Source of the DNA: an uncultured Angelakisella sp.
GTDB lineage: Bacteria > Bacillota > Clostridia > Oscillospirales > Ruminococcaceae
Reading direction: 5' to 3'
Assembly (NCBI GenBank): GCA_910585535.1
Contig: CAJUFK010000030.1
Span: forward strand, 1-30,373
Length of the DNA: 30,373 bases
Made by a program: the position numbers and the translations under genes. Under the pieces are notes generated by a model. It made no database searches. It was given only the letters and a program-made list of their open reading frames with translations, and was not told the DNA's origin. Within the stretch, counting starts at the first letter, position 1. Each line of letters begins with the position of its first letter. Of this stretch, positions 1 through 6,816 are shown one piece after another.

Positions 1-2
1 TG

Positions 3-371
3 GGTATTATCGCAAATACGGCGGCAATCATGGGGATCACCCTGGGAAAGAAAATACCGGAGGTAGTAGGGGCCGACGTAACCGACCAAAGCGGCAGCGA
101 GCATCTTGGCATCATCGAATTTCCTGTACCCATCCTGCGCGGTTCACCGGAGGTTATCAAGCAGATACGGGGAAAGCTCTACCAGCCTGATTGTCAAGAT
201 TTGACGGTGGTAGATTTTTCCGATCTGGCCCAGGGCTGCAAGACCTATGACGAATTTATTGAGAAGATAGGCCACGTCCCCGAAAGCGGCCTAAAATATT
301 TCGGCATTGCAATTTGTGGCCCAAAGAAAAAGGTCAATAAGCTGACCGGGAGTATGGCGTTATTGCGATAA
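3..371 (+). CDS. DUF2000 family protein, 3' part (N-terminus outside window)
   Basis: The frame is open from the first complete codon of the window, so the gene begins upstream; the ATG at 30 is internal. The visible product starts GIIANTAAIMGITLGKK, has PEVVGADVTD and HLGIIEFPVPIL, and ends in GIAICGPKKKVNKLTGS..LLR. I recognise this pattern as the DUF2000 family, small proteins with a peptidyl-tRNA-hydrolase-2-like fold and no firmly known role. The C-terminus looks complete. This is most likely the chromosomal gene flanking the ICE, since nothing about it is ICE-like. Its last 38 bases overlap, tail to tail, the extended 3' end of the minus-strand recombinase. Family assignment is from memory of the motif pattern; the flanking-chromosome role is inference. 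Confidence 0.8.
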   Translation, partial: GIIANTAAIMGITLGKKIPEVVGADVTDQSGSEHLGIIEFPVPILRGSPEVIKQIRGKLYQPDCQDLTVVDFSDLAQGCKTYDEFIEKIGHVPESGLKYFGIAICGPKKKVNKLTGSMALLR

Positions 372-2358
372 ACCAATATAAAAGATTACCTTGACGGCTT
401 TTCATAATTTGTTCTAAAGTAATCGTCGTCTGCAAGGAAGAGGGTATTTCAAAGCCGTTTTCCTTTGCGTATTTTTCCAACATTCTGCGCTGAGATTTGC
501 TATGTAGAGGGTGGTTTCTGCCCCCAGATACACATGACTGAGGCTTATTTGTGGTGAATAGAGCTTGCAGTTGTAGGGAGGGAGATAAAGACTGTATTGT
601 ATTATTGGAAACCGCTGGCGAAAACTTCTGAAATGCCGGTAGAAAGCACTTTGGATGCTTAAGACTCCAGGCAGCTGCTAAGATTCTACACAAAGGTAAG
701 GCCCCCTCGAAGGAGGGGGCCGGGTAGGGTGTGCCTCGGCGGCTACGCCGTGTCAGGGTAAAGCACTTTGGATACTTCAGACTCCAGGCAGCTGCTAAGA
801 TTCTACACAAAGATAAGGCCCCCTCGAAGGAGGGGGCCGGGTAGGGCGTGCCTCGGCGGCTACGCCGTGGTGCAGTTGGGCAATCCAAATCCGAACCGGG
901 AGCCCCTTCTGGGGCATTATACATCGCTGCTTGCAGATTGTCAAACGAAACCGTTTCTGTTCCTTCCTTATAGTTGAAAGTGATAACCACTTTATCATCA
1001 TAAAGGTAAATCGCATTGACAAAAGTGTCAATCAGTGCTTGGCGATGGGCCTTTTGCCGAATATCCAGGCGGCGGAATTTATGAATCCAACTTGTCATAA
1101 ACTCAGCACTGATTGTTGGTTTTGCCAGCTTCTCACAAGCGATTTTCGTTTCCAAATCTTCCTTAGTCGCTTCTAATTCCTCCAAACGGTTCTTTGTAGA
1201 TTTTGTGAGGATACCCTGTTGAATTGCATTCAGAAGATTTTGAATTGCGGTATTGGTTTCCCTTAACTGCTGTTCATATAGGGGAAGGTCTACATTTTCC
1301 CTGTCCTGCATATCTACCAGCATAGATACAATGGCTTCAATAGTTTTGTCGTCCATCACCATCTTCATGGTTTGGCTGACAACTAAATCTTCGATCCAAT
1401 CCTTCTTGACCGGCTTTTTGTGACAGATCTTCCGTTTCTTCTTAACAGATACACATTTATAATAACGATGTACCCTTCCCGCCCGGCTTGTGCCGCTTTC
1501 CCCACACAGATAAGCGCCGCAATATCCGCAGAATAGTTTAGTCGTCAGCAGATAATCGTCCTCAGCCTTATGCCGGGCTGGGGCTTTTTTGTTTTTCGCC
1601 AGCCTTTCCTGTACCCGCTCAAAAAGTTCCTGGGGAACAATGGGCGGTATGCCATTTGGTACTACAATATCCCGGTAAACATACTCCCCGATATAGCGGC
1701 GGTTATGTAGAAGGTGCTGTACACTGTTGTAGTTGAGGGGCAGACCACGATTGTTTTTCATTCCATGGTCGTTCAGCCAATCCCGGACCTCTGTCATGGT
1801 GGCCCCTTCGTCATATCGCCGGAAGGCTTCCAGCACAAAGGGGGCGGTTAATGGGTCCGGCTGGAAAAACTGGTCACTGTCAACTCGATACCCAATCGGG
1901 AGCGTTCCTCCATTATATTTGCATTTCAAAGCGTTCTCGGTCATTCCTCGGATCACCTTCTCGGATAAATCCGCCGAGTAATATTCGGCATAGCCCTCTA
2001 AAATTGATTCCAGAAGAATACCCTCCGACCCCTCAGAAATGGCCTCCGTAGCAGAAACCACCTTCACACCATTCTTTTTCAAGATGGCTTTATACCGGGC
2101 GCTGTCGTAACGATTCCGAGCAAACCGGTCCAACTTCCAGACAATGACCATATCAAAAAGCCGTTTTCCGCTATCCTTTATCATGTTCTGAAATTCGGGA
2201 CGGTTATCTGTTTTGGCGGAAAAAGCCCGGTCAATGTAGTGACGCAGGATCGTGATGCCGTTCTTCTGAGCAAAAGCGGTACACTCTCGAAGCTGTCCCT
2301 CAATGCTTTCCTCCCGCTGATTGTCAGAGGAATAGCGGGCATAGATCACACCAGTCAT
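334..2358 (-). CDS. Large serine recombinase (ICE integrase) with extended C-terminus
   Basis: Catalyses integration and excision by serine-mediated strand exchange. The resolvase domain occupies about residues 1-150, with the nucleophile context ARYSSDNQ (Ser10) and the active-site segment VWKLDRFARNR. The Recombinase domain follows (about 160-260), then a zinc ribbon with CGYC..C..C near 285-325, a coiled coil (about 365-410) and a terminal domain ending in GSDLDC near residue 490. Family members normally stop soon after that motif. Here about 180 more residues follow, made of two copies of a 39-residue repeat and then unrelated sequence that runs into the DUF2000 gene. The start ATG overlaps the stop of the upstream repressor gene (ATGA), so the two are probably cotranslated. 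The tail is probably junk acquired by loss of the original stop. It may be tolerated or harmful. Confidence 0.9.
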   Translation of the reverse strand: MTGVIYARYSSDNQREESIEGQLRECTAFAQKNGITILRHYIDRAFSAKTDNRPEFQNMIKDSGKRLFDMVIVWKLDRFARNRYDSARYKAILKKNGVKVVSATEAISEGSEGILLESILEGYAEYYSADLSEKVIRGMTENALKCKYNGGTLPIGYRVDSDQFFQPDPLTAPFVLEAFRRYDEGATMTEVRDWLNDHGMKNNRGLPLNYNSVQHLLHNRRYIGEYVYRDIVVPNGIPPIVPQELFERVQERLAKNKKAPARHKAEDDYLLTTKLFCGYCGAYLCGESGTSRAGRVHRYYKCVSVKKKRKICHKKPVKKDWIEDLVVSQTMKMVMDDKTIEAIVSMLVDMQDRENVDLPLYEQQLRETNTAIQNLLNAIQQGILTKSTKNRLEELEATKEDLETKIACEKLAKPTISAEFMTSWIHKFRRLDIRQKAHRQALIDTFVNAIYLYDDKVVITFNYKEGTETVSFDNLQAAMYNAPEGAPGSDLDCPTAPRRSRRGTPYPAPSFEGALSLCRILAAAWSLKYPKCFTLTRRSRRGTPYPAPSFEGALPLCRILAAAWSLKHPKCFLPAFQKFSPAVSNNTIQSLSPSLQLQALFTTNKPQSCVSGGRNHPLHSKSQRRMLEKYAKENGFEIPSSLQTTITLEQIMKSRQGNLLYWFIAITPYSRSAY
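643..876 (-). repeat. Tandem 117-bp repeat with REP-like hairpin inside recombinase 3' end
   Basis: Two adjacent units (643-759 and 760-876) differ at only four positions over the first 110 bases or so. Each contains a 9-bp inverted repeat, GGCCCCCTC GAAG GAGGGGGCC, followed by CTCGGCGGCTACGCCGTG. A hairpin plus a short conserved GC-rich tail is the look of a REP-type dispersed intergenic repeat. Because 117 is a multiple of three, the frame stays open and each unit adds 39 residues to the recombinase. Confidence 0.85.
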
Positions 2359-2708
2359 TTGTCACCCTCCATCATATGAAATAAGGTTTCCTTCAACTTT
2401 TCATTCATCGGGGATTGCGGGTCAAAGCACATTTCAATAAAGCGACGCATTTCTTCCTTTTCGGGAGTAACCTTGGGTTTGAACTCATAGGTCATCCCCT
2501 GGGGCTTGTCCGTCCGGGCAAAGATGTAATCCATAGATACATCAAAGTAATCCGCATAGCGGCGGAAAATTTCGACTGAGGGAGTAGATTGTCCATTCTC
2601 ATACCGGTTGATGCTGGATTGTGTTGTACCAATGGCCTCCGCCATTTTCTTTTGGGGAATACCAATCCCCTCCCGCAGAGCCTTCAGTCGTTTACCCACT
2701 TTATTCAT
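2355..2708 (-). CDS. XRE-family transcriptional repressor
   Basis: A 117-residue protein with an N-terminal helix-turn-helix of the Cro/cI type: residues 3-60 contain RLKALREGIGIPQKKMAEAI, then TTQSSINRYENG and a tail helix ending in YADYFDVSMDYIFAR. This pattern is diagnostic of XRE repressors. The C-terminal 50 residues are acidic and helical, probably for dimerisation. It lies directly upstream of the recombinase with a 4-base ATGA overlap and is driven by a near-consensus promoter at 2738-2766. It starts at the ATG at 2706-2708 behind GAGGTG (2714-2719). The likely role is control of the recombinase and of the divergent rightward promoter, as in other ICEs. That role is inferred from position. 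Confidence 0.9.
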   Translation of the reverse strand: MNKVGKRLKALREGIGIPQKKMAEAIGTTQSSINRYENGQSTPSVEIFRRYADYFDVSMDYIFARTDKPQGMTYEFKPKVTPEKEEMRRFIEMCFDPQSPMNEKLKETLFHMMEGDK

Positions 2709-2737
2709 GTTGACACCTCATTTTTTGATTTATACCC

Positions 2738-2766
2738 ATTGTAACCCGATTTATTGAAAAAGTCAA
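2738..2766 (-). promoter_or_regulatory. Sigma-A type promoter for repressor-recombinase operon
   Basis: Read on the minus strand: TTGACT (2761-2766), a 17-base spacer, then TACAAT (2738-2743). The start codon of the XRE gene follows about 30 bases downstream with a GAGGTG ribosome site. Both boxes match consensus at five of six positions. Confidence 0.8.
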
Positions 2767-2912
2767 CCCTGTAAAAGATTTTTCTCGTAAAATATGGAAT
2801 TGGAAAGCGGACGGTATCTGTATGCCCCCATGGGTGCAGCATATCCTGTCCGCTTCCTTCATGGGCGCATATCTGAACAAGACCCCAGTTAGATAAAGAC
2901 TCAGAAAATTTT

Positions 2913-2941
2913 TTTAGAAATTTTTTGAAAGTGGTTATATT
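2913..2941 (+). promoter_or_regulatory. Candidate rightward promoter of the ICE operon
   Basis: TTTAGA (2913-2918), 17 bases, TATATT (2936-2941) on the plus strand, in an A/T-rich tract divergent from the repressor promoter. If used, it would give a leader of about 500 nt before the first gene at 3447. The -35 box is only a 4/6 match, so this is a moderate prediction. Confidence 0.5.
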
Positions 2942-3165
2942 TTTGCCCTTCTCACCGGCTACCCCCTGAGAGGACAAGCAGACAGATCCCCAAACACACA
3001 TGGACCACCTGCTACATCCCCTCTCAGCACCTTGAAAACCGAACACACATTCATCAGGTACATTCCTGTATGCAGGCCAAAAGCCGAAGCCGCACAGGCA
3101 GGTGCGCCAAGACCCCGGAGAAATCCGGGCGAGCGATAAAACCTCCTGAAAAGGGCGGACTGCTC

Positions 3166-3265
3166 CCGCTCGGGCGATGACAGCATACAGGGTTAATGAT
3201 ACTTCTGTAATTCGCAGCCCGGCCATGAAGAAGGCGGGGAGGTTCGATTCCTATGGAGCGGTCCA
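3166..3265 (+). ncRNA. tRNA-like structure in the ICE leader (not a standard tRNA)
   Basis: A T-arm-like hairpin (3238-3254) has the canonical loop TTCGATT in the context GGTTCGATTCC. It is followed immediately by seven bases GGAGCGG (3255-3261), one base, then CCA (3263-3265), which is exact tRNA geometry. Six bases GAGCGG (3256-3261) pair with CCGCTC (3166-3171) as an acceptor stem. Inside are a variable-arm-like hairpin (CCC, bulged G, GCC / GGC GGG, 3218-3238) and one long arm (GCGA/TCGC plus TACAG/CTGTA, 3174-3215) where the D and anticodon arms should be. The T-stem has one mismatch and no orthodox anticodon loop is visible. It is therefore tRNA-like or a decayed tRNA rather than a working one. 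Confidence 0.4.
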
Positions 3266-3330
3266 GCAAACCGCCGCCTGATGATTTCCCTGCCATCGGG
3301 GGGCGTGGTCGAATAGATGGCAGTATAATG

Positions 3331-3374
3331 CCGGCAAAATCGGCTGCCCAATCAGGGGCAGTCGGTTTTGTCGG
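3331..3374 (+). promoter_or_regulatory. 19-bp leader hairpin with wobble pairs
   Basis: Arms 3331-3349 and 3356-3374 pair at all 19 positions around the loop AATCAG. Three of the pairs are G-U only when the plus strand is read as RNA, so the structure is better on that strand. There is no U-tract, so it is not a simple terminator. GGGGCAG in the right arm could alternatively pair with CTGCCCC at 3399-3405, allowing a switch. It lies about 70 bases upstream of the first gene of the operon. Confidence 0.6.
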
Positions 3375-3446
3375 GAAAGATCAACCTTTATTACATAGCT
3401 GCCCCATTTCGGAGCGGCTAAATCTATTTTAAGGAGTTGTTGTGAA

Positions 3447-3797
3447 ATGAACAAGAGTGTGAGCGTCCAGATTATTACCGCCCTGGCAAAGCTGACCCGG
3501 CTGAAAGAGAAGGAAGGGCTTCTCTTGGCAGTCTACCCCGATTTCATCCTGGCAGTCCGCCCCGGCATGGATGAGGATGAGCGGGATGCCGCCGCAGACG
3601 CCCTCCTGGAAGCTGCTGAGGACCTGTCCCTCCCGGTAATGGAGGACCCCATCATGGATGAGAGTGAGGACGAGAACAGCCTGTCCATTCCTCCCAATCT
3701 GCTGCGGAAGGCTGGCTTTCTCGGTTTGGACTACGATGCCGACCTGATCTTCACCGTAGAGAACGGCCGCATCATCATCGAAATGGAGGATCAGTGA
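3447..3797 (+). CDS. AbrB/SpoVT-like small regulator, first of a tandem pair
   Basis: 116 residues. The N-terminal 60 are helical and acidic. The C-terminal part (about 74-116) has the swapped-hairpin AbrB/MazE signature: SLSIPPNLLRKAGF followed by GLDYDADLIFTVENGRIIIE. Such domains bind DNA as dimers and act as transition-state or antitoxin-type regulators. It starts at ATG 3447, ten bases after AAGGAG (3431-3436). It is the first gene of an operon in which the next ATG is one base after its stop. A pairing with the next gene as a heteromeric regulator is possible but only inferred. No toxin gene is adjacent. Confidence 0.65.
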   Translation: MNKSVSVQIITALAKLTRLKEKEGLLLAVYPDFILAVRPGMDEDERDAAADALLEAAEDLSLPVMEDPIMDESEDENSLSIPPNLLRKAGFLGLDYDADLIFTVENGRIIIEMEDQ

Positions 3798-3798
3798 G

Positions 3799-4086
3799 AT
3801 GGCAAAAGAGATGTACCGCATCATCGACAGCCGGGGGCGGGTGTACTTGCCCAAGGAGTTGCGCCTTGCCCTGAGCCTGGAAAACGGCAGTTTGGTAAAG
3901 CTGGCGGAGAGCGATGGTAACCTCCAGCTGCGGAAGGTCCACCTGATCGAACTTGGAGACCACTCCCCTGAAGCGGTGGAGGCGTATGTTTCCGCCGCCG
4001 CTGCCGCCATGCCCAGAGAAAAGCAGCTCCAGCTTGCCGCCCGCCTGCTGGGGCAGCTGAACGAGAAGAAGGAGGCTACGGAATGA
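3799..4086 (+). CDS. AbrB/MazE/SpoVT family DNA-binding protein
   Basis: 95 residues with the AbrB-type domain at the N-terminus: YRIIDSRGRVYLPKELR, then ENGSLVKLAESDGNLQLRKV (residues 5-48). A helical tail rich in Ala and Gln follows. The arrangement, domain first and helices last, is the mirror image of the preceding protein. Probably a transcriptional regulator of the ICE operon. The gene starts one base after the stop of the previous gene, and its own stop overlaps the next start (ATGA), so the block is translated together. Confidence 0.75.
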   Translation: MAKEMYRIIDSRGRVYLPKELRLALSLENGSLVKLAESDGNLQLRKVHLIELGDHSPEAVEAYVSAAAAAMPREKQLQLAARLLGQLNEKKEATE

Positions 4087-5108
4087 AGAAGAAAATCAGC
4101 ATCGTCCTGGTGATCCTGCTGGTGATGGCGGCGGCTTTGTCTGTCAAGGCTCATGCCGCCGAATCCAACCAGAGGGTCATCGACGATCAGACCGGCATTT
4201 CCATCACCGACATCACCCCCAGGGAGGAAAACGAAGATGAAACGAAGGACTACAAGGTCAGCAGCTACTACCCCATCGAAGTTAAAACTGCAAAGGAATA
4301 CGGTGTTCAGCTGCTGGTCAAAACCTTCCTTGTGCCGGAGGACACAAACCCCCAGGCGCTCCTCGAGGGGGATCTGACCCGGAGAGGTACTGCTTACGAG
4401 GTTTCGGACATCCTTCGCCAGGACCTGCCGGGGAATGTGGAACGCAGGACCATTTCCCAGACCCTGACCATGGATTCCGAGACGGACAAGTTGGATGAAA
4501 TTCTCCCTCTGCTGCAATCCTCTATGGAATACCATGAGGGCGGTTTTTCCGGCATCCTGACCCTGGACAAGTCCTCCATCCAGGTTAAAGAGAGCGGGAC
4601 CTCCAGCTACTCTTACCAGCTGAAGGAAACCAAGGAGTTTACCGGCCTGGATCGCAACGACCCCTACTACATCCCCAAGACCACCGAGAAAAATGGCGTC
4701 ACCCTCAACCTTTCGGACATTGAGTGGACCCCTATGGCCAGCGCCGCCGAGAACAGCGATGTTCCCTCCCTCTACCGGGCAACTGCCCTTTACACCGGGA
4801 CTGCCTGGGGGACTAAGGCGGATGGCTACACTGTCACCGCCGATTACACTGGCGAGGTGAGCCGGACCACCCAGGGGAATGTGAAGTACAGCATCGTCTA
4901 TGCGGAGGTCGCCTTGGAGGATGTCCCCTCTGCGTTTCCCTGGAAAGCCGTGGGTCTTGTGGTGATGGGTGTTGCCCTTGTTGCCGGTGGCGCTTTCGGC
5001 ATCTTTTGGGTGGTCGCCACCCGTCCCCGGAAGAAGTCCCGCCCTGCCCACGCTTCGCCCAAGGAGGGACCAGGGGCAGCCGGTAAGGGAATGGAGGCTG
5101 CGTTATGA
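4083..5108 (+). CDS. Exported single-pass membrane protein of unknown function
   Basis: 341 residues. A signal peptide (residues 1-26, KKK then a hydrophobic run ending AHAAES) leads into an extracellular region of about 260 residues rich in beta-type sequence and Thr/Ser. A transmembrane helix (about 289-312) follows, then a basic tail, TRPRKKSRPA. I recognise no named domain. It sits between the AbrB pair and the sortase with ATGA overlaps on both sides, so it probably serves with the sortase at the cell surface, for example as an accessory or attachment protein for conjugation. That role is inference. Proteins of this layout next to a sortase are common in clostridial ICEs. Confidence 0.75.
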   Translation: MKKKISIVLVILLVMAAALSVKAHAAESNQRVIDDQTGISITDITPREENEDETKDYKVSSYYPIEVKTAKEYGVQLLVKTFLVPEDTNPQALLEGDLTRRGTAYEVSDILRQDLPGNVERRTISQTLTMDSETDKLDEILPLLQSSMEYHEGGFSGILTLDKSSIQVKESGTSSYSYQLKETKEFTGLDRNDPYYIPKTTEKNGVTLNLSDIEWTPMASAAENSDVPSLYRATALYTGTAWGTKADGYTVTADYTGEVSRTTQGNVKYSIVYAEVALEDVPSAFPWKAVGLVVMGVALVAGGAFGIFWVVATRPRKKSRPAHASPKEGPGAAGKGMEAAL

Positions 5109-5851
5109 GTGAGAAGATGAAAGCACTCTGGTATCGCTATGGCGGGTGGTTCCTGCTGGGTCTGCCCTTGGCGGTGATGGTGATCGGCCTTGCCGCCGGG
5201 CAGGCACACCGGACATACGCCAAGGTCCCCCGGACCGAAGCCCCTCTCCCCGCCGAAAGCGAGGTCACTTTTGACCTGGAAACCAATCGAGCCTACACCG
5301 CCGAGGACGGGGTGGTGGTCATCCCCGCAGCGAACCAGCCGGGCAAGTCCCAATCAAACCCCGTGGAGCACCTTCCCGACCCGTCCCAGGTATGGGAAAA
5401 TACGACTGCCCTTTCCACCGAAAGCTACACCCTGCCGGAGGATGCCGCCCTGCCGGATGGCTCCATGGGTATCCTCACCATCCCCAAACTGAACCTGTCC
5501 GCCCCCGTCTACGAAACCGAAGAAGGTGGCGAGATGGAATCCATGACCAAGGGTATTGCCCATTTTGCGGTATCAAGCGCCTGGGAAGGGAATGTTGCCC
5601 TTTGCAGTCACAATGTTGCCCCTGCCGGAGCGGTCGCCTACTTCCGGGATATTCACCAGCTGGAAAAAGGGGATACCCTTTCGTATAAAACCGCCTTGGG
5701 GGAGCGGGAGTACAAGGTCACTGAAATCAAGGAGATTTCGGAGGATGACTGGTCTGCCCTTGCCCGCACCGAGGATAACCGCATTACCCTGATAACCTGC
5801 ATCACCGGGAAGCCCAATCTGCGCCTTATGGTGCAGGCAATGGAGGGGTGA
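5105..5851 (+). CDS. Sortase
   Basis: 248 residues. Sortases are membrane transpeptidases that cut LPXTG-type signals and attach proteins to the wall. An N-terminal membrane anchor (about 14-32) precedes the sortase fold, which begins near GILTIPKLNLSAPVY (122-136). The catalytic triad is visible: His169 in CSHN, Cys232 in TLITC and Arg240 in KPNLRLMV. A class D- or E-like enzyme is likely from the TLxTC motif and the N-terminal anchor; the class is uncertain. Its start overlaps the previous stop (ATGA). The obvious substrate in this window is the CnaB adhesin at 6866-11977, whose signal LPKTG is at the very end of the chain. Confidence 0.9.
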   Translation: MSEKMKALWYRYGGWFLLGLPLAVMVIGLAAGQAHRTYAKVPRTEAPLPAESEVTFDLETNRAYTAEDGVVVIPAANQPGKSQSNPVEHLPDPSQVWENTTALSTESYTLPEDAALPDGSMGILTIPKLNLSAPVYETEEGGEMESMTKGIAHFAVSSAWEGNVALCSHNVAPAGAVAYFRDIHQLEKGDTLSYKTALGEREYKVTEIKEISEDDWSALARTEDNRITLITCITGKPNLRLMVQAMEG

Positions 5852-5889
5852 TTTTCGGGATTTACAGAGTGGCTTTTTCCTCCCGTCAG

Positions 5890-5904
5890 TGGTATGATAG
5901 GGGC
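5890..5904 (+). promoter_or_regulatory. Candidate extended -10 promoter for the lipoprotein gene
   Basis: TGG followed by TATGAT (5893-5898), an extended -10 element, lies 26 bases before the lipoprotein start and just after the sortase stop. No good -35 box is present. The 14 bases GGTATGATAGGGGC (5891-5904) recur exactly at 16506-16519, at the promoter of the internal tnpV gene. Confidence 0.5.
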
Positions 5905-5923
5905 ATAAGGAGGTCGATGATCT

Positions 5924-6760
5924 ATGAAGAAAAAGACGATCGCAATTCTTGTGGCCCTCATGCTTTTAGGTGGATGTTCTGTTCAGACCCCTGCCCCGGC
6001 GGATGTACCCCCGGCAGAAAGTCAGGATTTGGATGCTATCATCCAACAATCGGTGGACGAAGCTCTCCGGGAAAAGATGGCAGAATACGAGAAAGAACAG
6101 CAGAAAAAGGATCAGGAGATCGCCGATCTGAAAAAGCAGCTGGAGGAGCTTACTGTACCGCCAGAGGTTCCCCCGGAGGAAACACCGGCATCCCCTGCAA
6201 GCCAACCGGAAGAACCGCCGGCAGCCCCCGTCACTCAACCGGCGGAAACATCCTCCCAGCCGGAAATTCCTCCCCAGCCGGAACCGGAACCAGCTCCATC
6301 CCCCTCCAGCGCATCCTCCTACGACCCCTACGATTTGAAAAATATGTATCCTGGTTTTGTATGGGATGGGGTTGAAGAAGCCGATGAGGTGACCTACACC
6401 GCCGGGTGCCTCCGGGAAGAAGCCCAGGAAGCTATCCGCCTGGCGAATCTGGAGCGGGAAAACCATGGGCTGCCCTCCCTGCCGATTGACGATGACCTCA
6501 TGGACCTGGCGGAAATCAGGGCGGAGGAAACCAGAGAAAAGTACAGCCACACCCGCCCGGATGGGACCAATGTAGGCGTATATCGCTGCGGGGAGAACAT
6601 CGGGCGGCAATACTCGGCGGCAGAACAGGTGACAAGCTGGATGAACTCCGAGGGTCACCGTACCAATATCCTGCTGGAGCGGTACAATCACATTGGCGCT
6701 GCCTGCTATCAGGCGGAAAACGGCAACTGCTACTGGGTCATGGTGTTCTCCCTGGATTGA
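5924..6760 (+). CDS. CAP (SCP/PR1)-domain lipoprotein
   Basis: 278 residues. A lipoprotein signal peptide has the lipobox LLGGC (lipidated Cys18). A Glu/Lys-rich coiled coil (about 40-80) and a Pro/Glu-rich spacer (about 85-135) follow. The C-terminal CAP domain (about 160-278) has LANLERENHGLP, the conserved SHTRPDG, GENI and the W.NSEGHRTNIL block. CAP domains occur in many secreted proteins; some bind lipids or cut peptides, and the bacterial role is mostly unknown. It is anchored outside the membrane, next to the sortase and adhesin genes, so it is likely part of the ICE surface set. It starts at ATG 5924 after AAGGAGGT (5907-5914). A rho-independent terminator follows the gene. Confidence 0.9.
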   Translation: MKKKTIAILVALMLLGGCSVQTPAPADVPPAESQDLDAIIQQSVDEALREKMAEYEKEQQKKDQEIADLKKQLEELTVPPEVPPEETPASPASQPEEPPAAPVTQPAETSSQPEIPPQPEPEPAPSPSSASSYDPYDLKNMYPGFVWDGVEEADEVTYTAGCLREEAQEAIRLANLERENHGLPSLPIDDDLMDLAEIRAEETREKYSHTRPDGTNVGVYRCGENIGRQYSAAEQVTSWMNSEGHRTNILLERYNHIGAACYQAENGNCYWVMVFSLD

Positions 6761-6787
6761 CCGCTACCCTGCAAAACCCCATATCGC

Positions 6788-6813
6788 AAAGGAGCCTTCG
6801 GGCTCCTTTTTTT
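6788..6813 (+). terminator. Rho-independent terminator after the lipoprotein gene
   Basis: AAAGGAGCC, loop TTCG, GGCTCCTTT, then further T residues. The stem is strong, with a UUCG loop and a U-tract. Confidence 0.9.
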
Positions 6814-6816
6814 ATA

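Larger units (their letters stand above)
2942..3446 (+). other. Long non-coding, hairpin-rich leader region
   Basis: No convincing gene lies here. The open frames on both strands have no ribosome sites and give Cys/Trp/Arg-rich translations. On the plus strand the region holds a series of hairpins: 3091-3106 (CGCAC/GTGCG), 3114-3129 (CCCGGA GAAA TCCGGG, a GNRA tetraloop), the tRNA-like fold at 3166-3265, 3290-3323 (CTGCCATC/GATGGCAG), 3331-3374 (19 bp) and 3397-3419. The density suggests a structured leader RNA or, alternatively, the ICE transfer origin. Confidence 0.55.

Noticed and set aside
643..876. CRISPR array
   Set aside because: There are only two units, directly abutting and without spacers, and they form part of a coding frame. 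No CRISPR array or cas gene was seen in the window.
2705..3226. Minus-strand frame of 173 codons upstream of the repressor
   Set aside because: It covers the repressor promoter and the structured leader. Its translation is Cys/Trp/Arg-rich without domains, and no ribosome site precedes it.
3166..3265. A normal functional tRNA gene
   Set aside because: The T-arm and CCA end fit, but there is no orthodox D-arm or seven-base anticodon loop with T33, and the T-stem has a mismatch. It is kept only as a tRNA-like element.
3429..5051. 540-codon minus-strand frame opposite the AbrB/exported protein genes
   Set aside because: The sense strand has four overlapping genes with start signals and known families. 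The antisense product has no family features and no start signal.
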